A stretch of DNA of 50,567 nt, taken from NCBI RefSeq assembly GCF_003112455.1, contig NZ_BDQX01000077.1:1-50567 (forward strand), in the 5' to 3' direction. The notes beneath the pieces are model-generated. The model was given only the letters and a program-made list of their open reading frames with translations. It did no database searches and was not told the origin of the DNA. Position numbers and translations under genes: made by a program. Shown here one piece after another: positions 34,117-40,877 of the stretch; positions within the stretch are counted from its first letter, which is position 1, and every line of letters starts with the position of its first letter. This DNA comes from Paenibacillus agaridevorans. GTDB taxonomy: Bacteria; Bacillota; Bacilli; Paenibacillales; Paenibacillaceae.

Positions 34117-34311
34117 TCAGGCTTCCTCACGAATTCGATATCGGAATGAATAATGAAATCTGATCTTTCGCCCATCTAATAGAGCTCGGCGGATCTTATC
34201 GAGATTTCCCCTTTCGTTTGACGAAGCAACCTGTTGCCCATGCCTGCCAGCCCCTCTCTTAAACCATCCAATGGCTAAAACAAAGCCTACAACAAGGGAG
34301 ATTATGGAATA
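34117..34311 (-). pseudogene. Remnant of a small membrane protein, in frame after the reductase stop
   Basis: Immediately after the reductase's TAA the same frame continues open for 64 codons. It encodes a membrane helix (SIISLVVGFVLAIGWFKRGA) followed by a basic, hydrophilic tail (GNLDKIRRALLDGRKIRFHY, ending FRYRIREEA). It has no start codon or ribosome binding site, so it looks like the 3' part of a small membrane-protein gene fused against the reductase gene by a deletion. I do not recognise the family. Confidence 0.45.
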
Positions 34312-35322
34312 TTATGGGTTCGGCGATATGGATATGACTACCTTTCCTTTAGCTCTTCCGCCTTCAAGATATTCCAAGGCTTGTGGTGCTTCCGCAAACT
34401 TAAACACCCGATCAATAACAGGAATAATACGCTCTTTTTCCATTAGCTCCTTAATCTTCTTCAGTTGCGCTCCGTCAGGCTTCATAAACAAGAAATGGTA
34501 GCGCGTCTGAGTCTTTTTCTCGAGTGCTGTAAGCTTGTGACTGACAAGCGATAAAAGAATGGTCTTCAACCGCCCCAAACGCGCCTCCTTGCCAAATCGG
34601 GCATTCGGAAGGCCGGAAACAGACACGATTTTGCCCCCCGGCTTCAATACACGAAATGATTTTTTCAAAACATCACCACCTAAAGTATCCAAAACGGCAT
34701 CATATCCCTCCAACAGTTGTTCAAAATCATCTTTTCTATAATTGATGATTTGATCGGCCCCCAATGATTTAACCAGATCATAGCCTTTTTCGCCGACTGT
34801 AGTCGCTACATATGCCCCCATTGATTTGGCCAACTGAATCGCAAACGTTCCTACGCCTCCGGAACCGGCATGAATGAGAATCTTTTGGCCTTTTTGTAAT
34901 TTGAGAATATCATGGAAGGCTTGATAAGCGGTCAATCCGACCAGCGGTATGGATGCAGCCTCTTCAAAGCTAAGATTCGTCGGCTTCAGAGAAATGTCAT
35001 CCTGATGAACTGCTATATACTCCGCTAACGTTCCGATCCTGTTCTTTCGCGGTCTTCCGTATACTTCATCCCCAGGTTTAAATTGATCAACTTTGTCTCC
35101 AGCCTTGATAACAACACCGGAAAAATCATTTCCCAAGATTAAAGGCATCTCATAATGCAATAGAAGCTTTAATTTTCCCGCTTTTATTTTATGGTCAATG
35201 GGATTCAGACTTGCGGCGCGAATGCCCACCAGCACATCATGTTCACCGAGAACTGGCATCGGACGTTCTTTCAACACTAAGGGGACACTTTTTCCGTATT
35301 TCTCAATGACCATCGATTTCAT
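34312..35322 (-). CDS. NADPH-dependent MDR reductase (zinc-independent), ArsR-linked copy
   Basis: From ATG 35322 (AGGAGAGG upstream) the product has 336 residues with LILGNDFSGVVIKAGDKVDQ, GDEVYGRPRKN and the cofactor motif AGSGGVGTFAIQLAKSMGA. It parallels the product at 12207-13217 block for block, including YxFLFMKPDGAQLK near the C-terminus, so they are paralogs. The reading frame extends upstream to 35412 but that part has no binding site. It is the target of the ArsR regulator directly upstream, judging by position and a dyad in between. Likely substrates are quinones or unsaturated aldehydes. Confidence 0.93.
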   Translation of the reverse strand: MKSMVIEKYGKSVPLVLKERPMPVLGEHDVLVGIRAASLNPIDHKIKAGKLKLLLHYEMPLILGNDFSGVVIKAGDKVDQFKPGDEVYGRPRKNRIGTLAEYIAVHQDDISLKPTNLSFEEAASIPLVGLTAYQAFHDILKLQKGQKILIHAGSGGVGTFAIQLAKSMGAYVATTVGEKGYDLVKSLGADQIINYRKDDFEQLLEGYDAVLDTLGGDVLKKSFRVLKPGGKIVSVSGLPNARFGKEARLGRLKTILLSLVSHKLTALEKKTQTRYHFLFMKPDGAQLKKIKELMEKERIIPVIDRVFKFAEAPQALEYLEGGRAKGKVVISISPNP

Positions 35323-35345
35323 CGACAACACCTCTCCTATGTTCA

Positions 35346-35367
35346 TTGGTTCAAACATATAAACCAA
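35346..35367. promoter_or_regulatory. Candidate ArsR operator between regulator and reductase
   Basis: TTGGTT and AACCAA flank a 10-base centre (CAAACATATA), forming a dyad 24 bases before the reductase start and 46 bases after the ArsR stop. A related AT-rich dyad lies upstream of the ArsR gene. Confidence 0.45.
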
Positions 35368-35412
35368 ATGACAACAAAGCAAGCAACTATTTTTAACTCT
35401 GCTCTTTACCAA

Positions 35413-35733
35413 TCAGGATTGGCTGCATTGAGCTTCAATAGTCGCAATTAATAATTTAAGTTGTTCAAGCGGTTTACGGATCGTCAACACATAATAGTTC
35501 TCTACATTCCTTTTGTCATAATCAACAAAGCCTGCCTGCCTTAACACTTTCAAATGGTGAGAGATCGCAGGTCTGGACAATTGGATATGTTCTGCTATCG
35601 TATTCACATTAAGTCCGGACTTATGTTGGGCAAGCAGCAGAATAATGGCATGACGTTTTTCGTCTTTTAATGCATCAAGCAGAGGAACATAATTTTTGAA
35701 TTGTTGTACCATTTGCTCATACTCTTGGTTCAT
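35413..35733 (-). CDS. ArsR-family transcriptional regulator
   Basis: From ATG 35733 the product is 106 residues with a winged helix-turn-helix: KDEKRHAIILLLAQHKSGLN, then VNTIAEHIQLSRPAISHHLK and the wing VDYDKRNVENYYVLT. There is no CxC metal-binding pair in the recognition helix, so it is not a typical arsenic sensor; the single Cys (near the C-terminus) could sense oxidants or quinones. GGAGA precedes this start, and an ATG at 35748 contains the binding site itself. It precedes the paralogous reductase on the same strand. Confidence 0.9.
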   Translation of the reverse strand: MNQEYEQMVQQFKNYVPLLDALKDEKRHAIILLLAQHKSGLNVNTIAEHIQLSRPAISHHLKVLRQAGFVDYDKRNVENYYVLTIRKPLEQLKLLIATIEAQCSQS

Positions 35734-35761
35734 ACACGTTATCTCCATCTTTCGTTTATTG

Positions 35762-35777
35762 GTTTAATCATTTAAAC
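35762..35777. promoter_or_regulatory. Candidate ArsR operator upstream of its own gene
   Basis: GTTTAA-TCAT-TTAAAC is a perfect dyad 29 bases before the ArsR start, suited to autoregulation. Confidence 0.5.
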
Positions 35778-35875
35778 ATATGGGGTGGCTGATGTCAAAT
35801 GAAGATTGAATCAGCAGTCACTGGCACGCGAGTGCAAGATGCTCGGCTGATCGCGTTCGAAGTATCCTAAGAAGC

Positions 35876-35898
35876 CTCTGAGACCAAAAGTCTCAGAG
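35876..35898. terminator. Perfect 9-bp hairpin
   Basis: CTCTGAGAC-CAAAA-GTCTCAGAG is a perfect stem-loop in the 370-bp gap between the ArsR and TetR genes. A T-run comes only 13 bases later on the plus strand, so terminator function is uncertain. The rest of the gap is taken by the repeat at 35936. Confidence 0.45.
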
Positions 35899-35935
35899 AC
35901 TCGCTCCCATGCTTTTTATTTTCTAGACCCCATTT

Positions 35936-36030
35936 TTCGCCGTCACTTATGGTAAGGTTCTCCTTCAACACCCTAACTGCGAAAAATTTCGCCGTCACTT
36001 ATGGTACGGTTCGCCGTATCATCTATAGGG
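35936..36030 (+). repeat. REP-like intergenic repeat, tandem dimer (copies 8 and 9)
   Basis: Units start at 35938 and 35990 (CGCCGTCACTTATGGTA), 52 bp apart as in the 14024 dimer, with which the first unit is nearly identical. The second unit forms the best hairpin of the family: ATGGTACGG and CCGTATCAT around TTCG. The family core is roughly CACTTRTGGTACGGTTCNCC followed by GTATCA, then a block ending in a variant of CTATAGGGC or CTATCGGCG. Confidence 0.88.
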
Positions 36031-36105
36031 CAAACTTTTGCGCGAATAAACTATAAGCCTCATCAAATTCGCCCATCCAATAAACATATGAGCGGTTTTT
36101 ACATT

Positions 36106-36792
36106 CTACTTCTCCTGTTCCTTTATCACCTGCTCAATCCCAAGCAGAATCAGCTTCAAGCCGAACTCAAATGCCCCATCTGTCCCCATCAGCTCAAATA
36201 GCCCGCTCTTGAACATCTTCCGGAACAGTCCCGCTTCCGTCTCGCTCATAGTGTCCAGAAGGCCAATCATCTCCTCACCCGGTACTGCTCCCGGGTCCTC
36301 CTTAAGGATAACGGAGACATTGCGCTCATGCTGATAATCGTCTAGGACGAAATAGTAAACATAGTTCACAAGCGTAGTAATCACTTGTATTTTCTGCTCT
36401 TGCTCAAGCGGCGTCGATTCTACGCAGAGCAGCATACGGTTTGTGAACCGGATGATGTCCGGTTCGTGGGGTAGCGTCATCATCATGAGTTGCGTGGAGC
36501 AGGGATAACGACTGAGTACACTCCGTACCGTTACCGCAATTCCCATCAGCTGCTCCTTCCAGTCCCCCTCGGAGTAGAACTCCTCCAGAATCGTTTTCGA
36601 TACCTGGTTGGCCAGACGCTGGTAGAGATTCTGCTTGCTCTTGAAGTACCAGTACAGGGAGGGAGCCTGAATTCCAAGCCGGTCGGCTAATCGTCTCAAG
36701 CTGAATTTCTCAATGCCATCCTCTCCCAGGAGCTCCCACGAGGTTTCCAAAATCTTATTCTCCGAAATCTGTGGTTGCTGCTTCTTCTTCAT
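36106..36792 (-). CDS. TetR-family repressor of the divergent MATE exporter
   Basis: The 228-residue protein has a TetR helix-turn-helix (ETSWELLGEDGIEKFSLRRL, ADRLGIQAPSLYWYFKSKQN) of the subgroup that includes tetracycline repressors, and a C-terminal helical domain ending FGLKLILLGIEQVIKEQ, typical of TetR_C. AAGGGAGGA precedes the ATG. Three copies of a CTAACASTGT motif fill the divergent promoter region shared with the MATE gene, so it most likely represses both and is released by a drug-like ligand. Confidence 0.93.
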   Translation of the reverse strand: MKKKQQPQISENKILETSWELLGEDGIEKFSLRRLADRLGIQAPSLYWYFKSKQNLYQRLANQVSKTILEEFYSEGDWKEQLMGIAVTVRSVLSRYPCSTQLMMMTLPHEPDIIRFTNRMLLCVESTPLEQEQKIQVITTLVNYVYYFVLDDYQHERNVSVILKEDPGAVPGEEMIGLLDTMSETEAGLFRKMFKSGLFELMGTDGAFEFGLKLILLGIEQVIKEQEK

Positions 36793-36807
36793 CGTTATCC
36801 TCCCTTC

Positions 36808-36894
36808 TATCTAACAGTGCAAGTTTACTCTTTACATGTTCATAAGCTCATGATATCATCTAACACTGTAAGGTTCAAACTAACACTGTTAGAT
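36808..36894. promoter_or_regulatory. Three operator-like sites between the TetR and MATE genes
   Basis: ATCTAACAGTGCAAG (36809-), ATCTAACACTGTAAGG (36858-) and the near-perfect dyad CTAACACTGTTAG (36880-36892, continuing ATG) share CTAACAnTGT. They cover both start regions, as expected for a TetR repressor controlling divergent genes. Confidence 0.75.
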
Positions 36895-36920
36895 GAAAAT
36901 TAAAGAAAGTGGTGACCCAC

Positions 36921-38273
36921 ATGGATGCAGAAAACCTCCATTACTTTGAAAAAGCACCAGTAGCAAAAGCTGTCGCACACTTCGCTGTACCGATGATGCT
37001 AGGTACGTCAATGAGTGTCATATATTCCATCTTGAATGCCTACTTCCTTGGTACACTTGGCAATACAGCCATGTTAACCGCACTCGCACTAACCTTACCG
37101 TTATTCGCAGCCATTATGGCGTTAGGTAACTGGATTGGCATGGGTAGCGGTACATTCATCTCCCGTTTGCTAGGAGAGAAAAGATACGATGATGTAAAGC
37201 ATGTGTCTTCATTCGCCTTTTACAGTAGTTTAGTCCTCGGGCTTATCGTGATGGCCGTCGGCCTTCCGTTGATTGATCCAATCGTTCATAGTTTGGGGGC
37301 AACGTATGACTCCTTCGGATTCACGAAGGACTTTGTCACAATTATGCTTATAGGTTCACCATTCGTCGTATTATTCTTTACGCTGGAGAATATCGTCCGC
37401 TCGGAGGATGCAGCCATCACATCAATGGTCGGTATGATTCTCAGTGTTGTGGTTAATATTATTCTCGATGCAATAGTCATCTTCGTCTTCCATTGGGACG
37501 TAATCGGGGTTGCGTCTGCTACGGTCATTTCTAACTTGGTTGCGAGTGTATTCTTTGCCTTTCACATTGGGAATAAGAGCAAATTTTTATCTATCTCCGT
37601 AAAATGGTTTAAGGCTTCCAAGGAGATTCTAAGCAATGTATTCAAAATCGGCGTCCCTGTCTTTATTATGAGTATCTTCTTGGGTGCTATGTCACTCATC
37701 TTAAACCACTATCTTATTGAATATGGGGATTCGGCTGTAGCGGCTTACGGGATATCCTCACGTTTACTGCAATTTCCTGAGTTTATTCTAATGGGCTTAT
37801 GCGAGGGAGTCGTGCCGTTGATTGCTTTTTCTTTTACAGCTAATAAGTTACGCATGAAGCATACAATTGGTTTTACAATCAAAGCAATTGTTGCGTTAGC
37901 AGTCGTATTCGGCGTCATCGTCTATCTGGTCTCCGACCACTTGATTGGTTTATTCACGAATGACCCGCAATTAATCCAGATGGGGAGCTACGTTCTACAT
38001 GTGACATTCTTATCCTTGTTCGTTACAGGAATGACTACGCTTTTTATAGGAATCTTCCAAGCAACAGCTCAAGGAACCGCCGCGTTTGTTATGTCTGTTA
38101 TACAAGGAATTACTCTGATTCCTGTACTTTATATAGCCAACCGGATGAACGGCTTTCACGGGGTAGTTTGGTCACTCGTCATTGCGGATGTTGTTGCATT
38201 CCTTGTTGGGGCCATCATTCTGTATGTTCTGAGGAACAAATTGCAGCCTGATTTGGATAATTTAGTACACTAG
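36921..38273 (+). CDS. MATE-family multidrug exporter
   Basis: The roughly 450-residue protein has twelve membrane helices and MATE features: an N-terminal PVAKAVAHFAVPMMLGTSMS, GNWIGMGSGTFISRLLGEKR after helix 2, and the internal repeat IGVPVFIMSIFLGAMSLILN. MATE proteins export cationic drugs by sodium or proton antiport. I choose ATG 36921 because AAGTGGTGA, a good match to the 16S tail, lies just upstream; the GTG at 36909 would place this inside the gene. It is regulated with the divergent TetR gene and ends at a strong terminator. Confidence 0.93.
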   Translation: MDAENLHYFEKAPVAKAVAHFAVPMMLGTSMSVIYSILNAYFLGTLGNTAMLTALALTLPLFAAIMALGNWIGMGSGTFISRLLGEKRYDDVKHVSSFAFYSSLVLGLIVMAVGLPLIDPIVHSLGATYDSFGFTKDFVTIMLIGSPFVVLFFTLENIVRSEDAAITSMVGMILSVVVNIILDAIVIFVFHWDVIGVASATVISNLVASVFFAFHIGNKSKFLSISVKWFKASKEILSNVFKIGVPVFIMSIFLGAMSLILNHYLIEYGDSAVAAYGISSRLLQFPEFILMGLCEGVVPLIAFSFTANKLRMKHTIGFTIKAIVALAVVFGVIVYLVSDHLIGLFTNDPQLIQMGSYVLHVTFLSLFVTGMTTLFIGIFQATAQGTAAFVMSVIQGITLIPVLYIANRMNGFHGVVWSLVIADVVAFLVGAIILYVLRNKLQPDLDNLVH

Positions 38274-38292
38274 AAAACATATAACACATATG

Positions 38293-38328
38293 AAAGCAGG
38301 ATACGGGTTCCCCCAATCCTGCTTTTTT
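38293..38328 (+). terminator. Rho-independent terminator of the MATE gene
   Basis: AAAGCAGGAT and ATCCTGCTTT pair over ten bases around a 13-base loop, with the T-run continuing to 38328. It is 20 bases after the stop. Confidence 0.9.
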
Positions 38329-38349
38329 AGATACATAGACGGGGAATAG

Positions 38350-38619
38350 GCGGTTGCCAAGCAATTCGGCATTACCCTGCCCTACCTGAGCGCCATCTTC
38401 AAAAAAGCAAAAAACCTTCCTCCGACCGAATTTATCGCACGATTGCGGATCGAGAAAGTGATGGAATTACTTCGCCACACCCCGCCGCTCACGCTGAAAG
38501 AAATCGGCAACGCGGTCGGATACGAGGACCCCTATTATTTGAGCCGGGTATTCAAGTCCATGACCGGCACGAGTCCGTCCGAGTACCGCAACCGCGCGGA
38601 CGACGAAATCGGGAAGTAA
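38350..38619 (+). pseudogene. AraC-family regulator, C-terminal DNA-binding fragment
   Basis: An open frame without any start, preceded directly by a TAG, encodes 89 residues: VAKQFGITLPYLSAIFKKAK, EFIARLRIEKVMELLRHTPP and NAVGYEDPYYLSRVFKSMTG then TSPSEYRN. This is the pair of helix-turn-helix motifs of AraC proteins, starting inside the first. The codon use is GC-richer than that of the MATE gene. The receiver or sensor part is gone, so this is a relic of a larger regulator. Confidence 0.85.
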
Positions 38620-38680
38620 CAGCATATACGCATTAGACTCCTTAGTCCGCTATGAAGAGTTCCGCTTCCTATCCTATAAT

Positions 38681-38740
38681 TCCGCTCTACTTGTGATACG
38701 GTTCAGCTTAACGGGTCTATCGGCGAAAATTAAGAAAGAA
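38681..38740 (+). repeat. REP-like intergenic repeat, copy 10 (long form)
   Basis: CCGCTCTACTTGTGATACGG, TTCAGCTTAACGGGTCTATC and GGCGAAAATTAAGAAAGAAG match the long copy at 31864 closely. Plus orientation. It lies in the gene-poor stretch 38620-39103, which otherwise holds only the doubtful remnant at 38875. Confidence 0.75.
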
Positions 38741-38874
38741 GCAGCCAAGGATGCTCCTCTAGTTGCTTTAATATAGACCGTAAACGCTGTGCCGGGCATC
38801 ATAGGCTATTTTGATCATTCCGCCAGATCTCCAGTTTAACTGTAGTCGAGATCCATGCTTTCCTTATTCTTGTT

Positions 38875-39012
38875 CTACAACATCCCGCTATTCAACCTGT
38901 TATGTACATGAAAAGTTACAAGGAGCTCCGTAAGTGTAAACCGCTCACGAATCATTCGTGTCAGCTCATAACCGGACATTTGCGCAAAGGGTTTAAAGCC
39001 ATTACGAACCAT
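38875..39012 (-). pseudogene. Possible receiver-domain remnant
   Basis: A 45-codon frame contains MSGYELTRMIRERFTLTELL, which resembles the segment after the phospho-acceptor Asp of response-regulator receiver domains of multidomain sensor kinases (PGMSGYELxRxIRERFxLxELP). The flanking residues do not continue the fold. The match is short and may be chance, but it lies near other regulator debris. Confidence 0.3.
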
Positions 39013-39103
39013 TTAAACGGGGAGTTTTATCGGGATCGTCTTTTGACACCGAATGACTTCATTCCTAACGGGCAAGACGCAATTATGCCGGAGATGACGG
39101 GTT

Positions 39104-39388
39104 ATGTACAGGTATGTCCCTACTAGCTGGAGCTCTACAGAAAGCGGACAAACGGCTTTAATTTTGATAGCAGGCAAGCTATTCAACTTGACAGCGAATT
39201 TAACATATATTCAAACATTTTACTTGTGTGCAGCCATTTACGTCGTTCAATTTATTTTTAGTGCTGTATGGCTGAGAATATTTAAAATGGGACCGTTTGA
39301 GTGGGCATGGCGTATTTTCACGTATTGGAAAGTCACTCGATTTTTGAAAAACTCCGATACTATGATCGAACGAGCGGGTTTCGAGTGA
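39104..39388 (+). pseudogene. DUF418-family membrane protein, C-terminal fragment
   Basis: The 94-residue frame has two hydrophobic helices and ends KMGPFEWAWRIFTYWK, the hallmark C-terminus of DUF418 proteins (GPLEWLWRxLTY). A full DUF418 protein has several hundred residues and many more helices, so only the tail remains. The first nine codons are unrelated, the ATG lacks a ribosome binding site, and the last ten codons (DTMIERAGFE) are made by a 51-bp repeat unit that overlaps the end of the frame. Confidence 0.75.
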
Positions 39389-39414
39389 ATAGAGCTGGTC
39401 ACCAGCACTATAGT
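39364..39414 (+). repeat. Single 51-bp hairpin repeat unit
   Basis: GATCGAACGAGCGGGTTTCG, AGTGAATAGAGCTGGTCACC and AGCACTATAGT match the unit of the array at 50222-50505. It includes the palindrome GCTGGTCACCAGC. It overlaps the 3' end of the DUF418 fragment. Confidence 0.85.
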
Positions 39415-39450
39415 GATATTGCTCGTGAACGAGCTGTTTGCCCACCCAGC

Positions 39451-39496
39451 AAAAGAAGCTGTCCCAGTCATTCATGACTTTGGGACAGCTTCTTTT
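39451..39496. terminator. Strong bidirectional terminator
   Basis: AAAAGAAGCTGTCCC (39451-39465) and GGGACAGCTTCTTTT (39482-39496) pair perfectly over 15 bases. With A- and T-rich ends it can terminate on either strand, insulating the polysaccharide locus from the decayed region. From 39497 to 39704 only the upstream region of the GH105 gene is present; no clear promoter was assigned. Confidence 0.88.
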
Positions 39497-39704
39497 GGTA
39501 TGCCCCCTTTTTCTACTACTCAATATAACTATCTTTTCGACAAGCTATTTGTATAGAGTAAGCCGCTCAACGCTAGAATATACGAGGCTTTTGGAGGATT
39601 GTGCATAATCGGAAATCTGTTTATTGCGCTTTGGGAGCATCTCACATACGCTTGCTTATATTTGTTTGTCATATGGGTTCAATACAAAAGGGTAAGGAGA
39701 GTAC

Positions 39705-40802
39705 ATGATCATGTTAGAAGCGCAAGAGACGAAAGAAGCCAGTTATAATAGAATTGAGCGTGTCATTGAGCAGATGAAGGAATTACGCGGGGGGACCGTT
39801 CAAGAGAGCTGTCCTATTGGCATTATTTCCATGGAGAACTGGGAATGGCCGCAAGGCGTCGGTTTATTTTCACTGTATTTGTACTATAAAGAAACGGGAA
39901 AAAGAGAGATTTTAGAGTATCTCATTGAGTGGTATGATCGGCGGATTCAAGAGGGGCTGCCAGAGAAAAATATTAATACGATGTGTCCGATGCTTACGCT
40001 TACTTATGTATACGAGGAAACTGGAAGAGCTGATTATTTAGCGCTTTGCAAGGAATGGGTGGAATATGCGATGAACGAGCTGCCCCGTACAGAAGAAAAC
40101 GGCTTCCAGCATGTTGGGACCGGGCATCTAAATGAAGGACAGTTATGGGACGATACTTTATACATGACCGTATTATTTGTTTGCCGCATGGGTCAGATCG
40201 ATAAGCGAGACGATTACATTCAAGAAAGTATACGGCAATTTCTGGTGCATCTAAAATATTTGACCGATCCAGTAACGGGCTTGTTCTTCCATGGATGGAC
40301 GTTTGTAGATAAGCATCATTATTCTCGGGCACTGTGGGGAAGAGGCAATGCGTGGTACACGGCGGGCTTGGTTGATTATTTGGAGATGGCGGAGCTGCCG
40401 CAAGGTGTTCAGTGGTTTCTGCTTTCCTCGCTGGAACGTCAAATCCAGAAGCTGCAGGACGTTCAAGCGAAGTCAGGCATGTGGCATACGCTGCTTGATG
40501 ATCCAGCCTCATATGAGGAAACCTCTGCCACAGCCGGTTTTGCGTATGGGATTCTTAAGGCCATTCGCAAAAATATGCTGCCTGCTGCATACAAGCCAGT
40601 CGCGGTAAAGGCCTATAAAGCGGTTTTGCGCCAAATTGACGAGCAGGGTGTCGTTCATGGCGTCTCTTATGGCACAGGGCTGGGGAGATCCTTGCAGGTT
40701 TACCGAGACATTCCTATTACGCCTATGGCATACGGCCAATCGATGGTGCTGCTCATGCTTGTGGAAAGCTTAAAGCATGATGAGCTATCAGGTGAGGGTT
40801 AA
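39705..40802 (+). CDS. Glycoside hydrolase family 105 (unsaturated rhamnogalacturonyl/glycuronyl hydrolase)
   Basis: The 365-residue protein matches YteR/YesR-type GH105 enzymes, which hydrate and so remove the unsaturated uronic acid left at the end of oligosaccharides by polysaccharide lyases. The (alpha/alpha)6-barrel motifs are visible: SMENWEWPQGVGLFSLYLYY, HLNEGQLWDDTLYMTVLFV with the catalytic-type Asp pair near 149-150, FFHGWTFVDKHHYSRALWGRGNAW, and GMWHTLLDDPASYEETSATA followed by GFAYGI. No signal peptide, so it acts in the cytoplasm on imported fragments. AAGGAGAG precedes the ATG. First gene of the locus. Confidence 0.93.
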   Translation: MIMLEAQETKEASYNRIERVIEQMKELRGGTVQESCPIGIISMENWEWPQGVGLFSLYLYYKETGKREILEYLIEWYDRRIQEGLPEKNINTMCPMLTLTYVYEETGRADYLALCKEWVEYAMNELPRTEENGFQHVGTGHLNEGQLWDDTLYMTVLFVCRMGQIDKRDDYIQESIRQFLVHLKYLTDPVTGLFFHGWTFVDKHHYSRALWGRGNAWYTAGLVDYLEMAELPQGVQWFLLSSLERQIQKLQDVQAKSGMWHTLLDDPASYEETSATAGFAYGILKAIRKNMLPAAYKPVAVKAYKAVLRQIDEQGVVHGVSYGTGLGRSLQVYRDIPITPMAYGQSMVLLMLVESLKHDELSGEG

Positions 40803-40877
40803 GCGGGAATTTGATTAACGAATGCACACACTGGCAGGAGAAACATAGCATCGAACAACGGAGAGAAGGGGCCGCAA

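Noticed and set aside
38902..39126. 74-residue plus-strand ORF containing DAIMPEMTGY, resembling a receiver-domain motif
   Set aside because: The similarity covers about ten residues only and the rest shows no receiver-domain features; a different short receiver-like piece on the minus strand fits slightly better.
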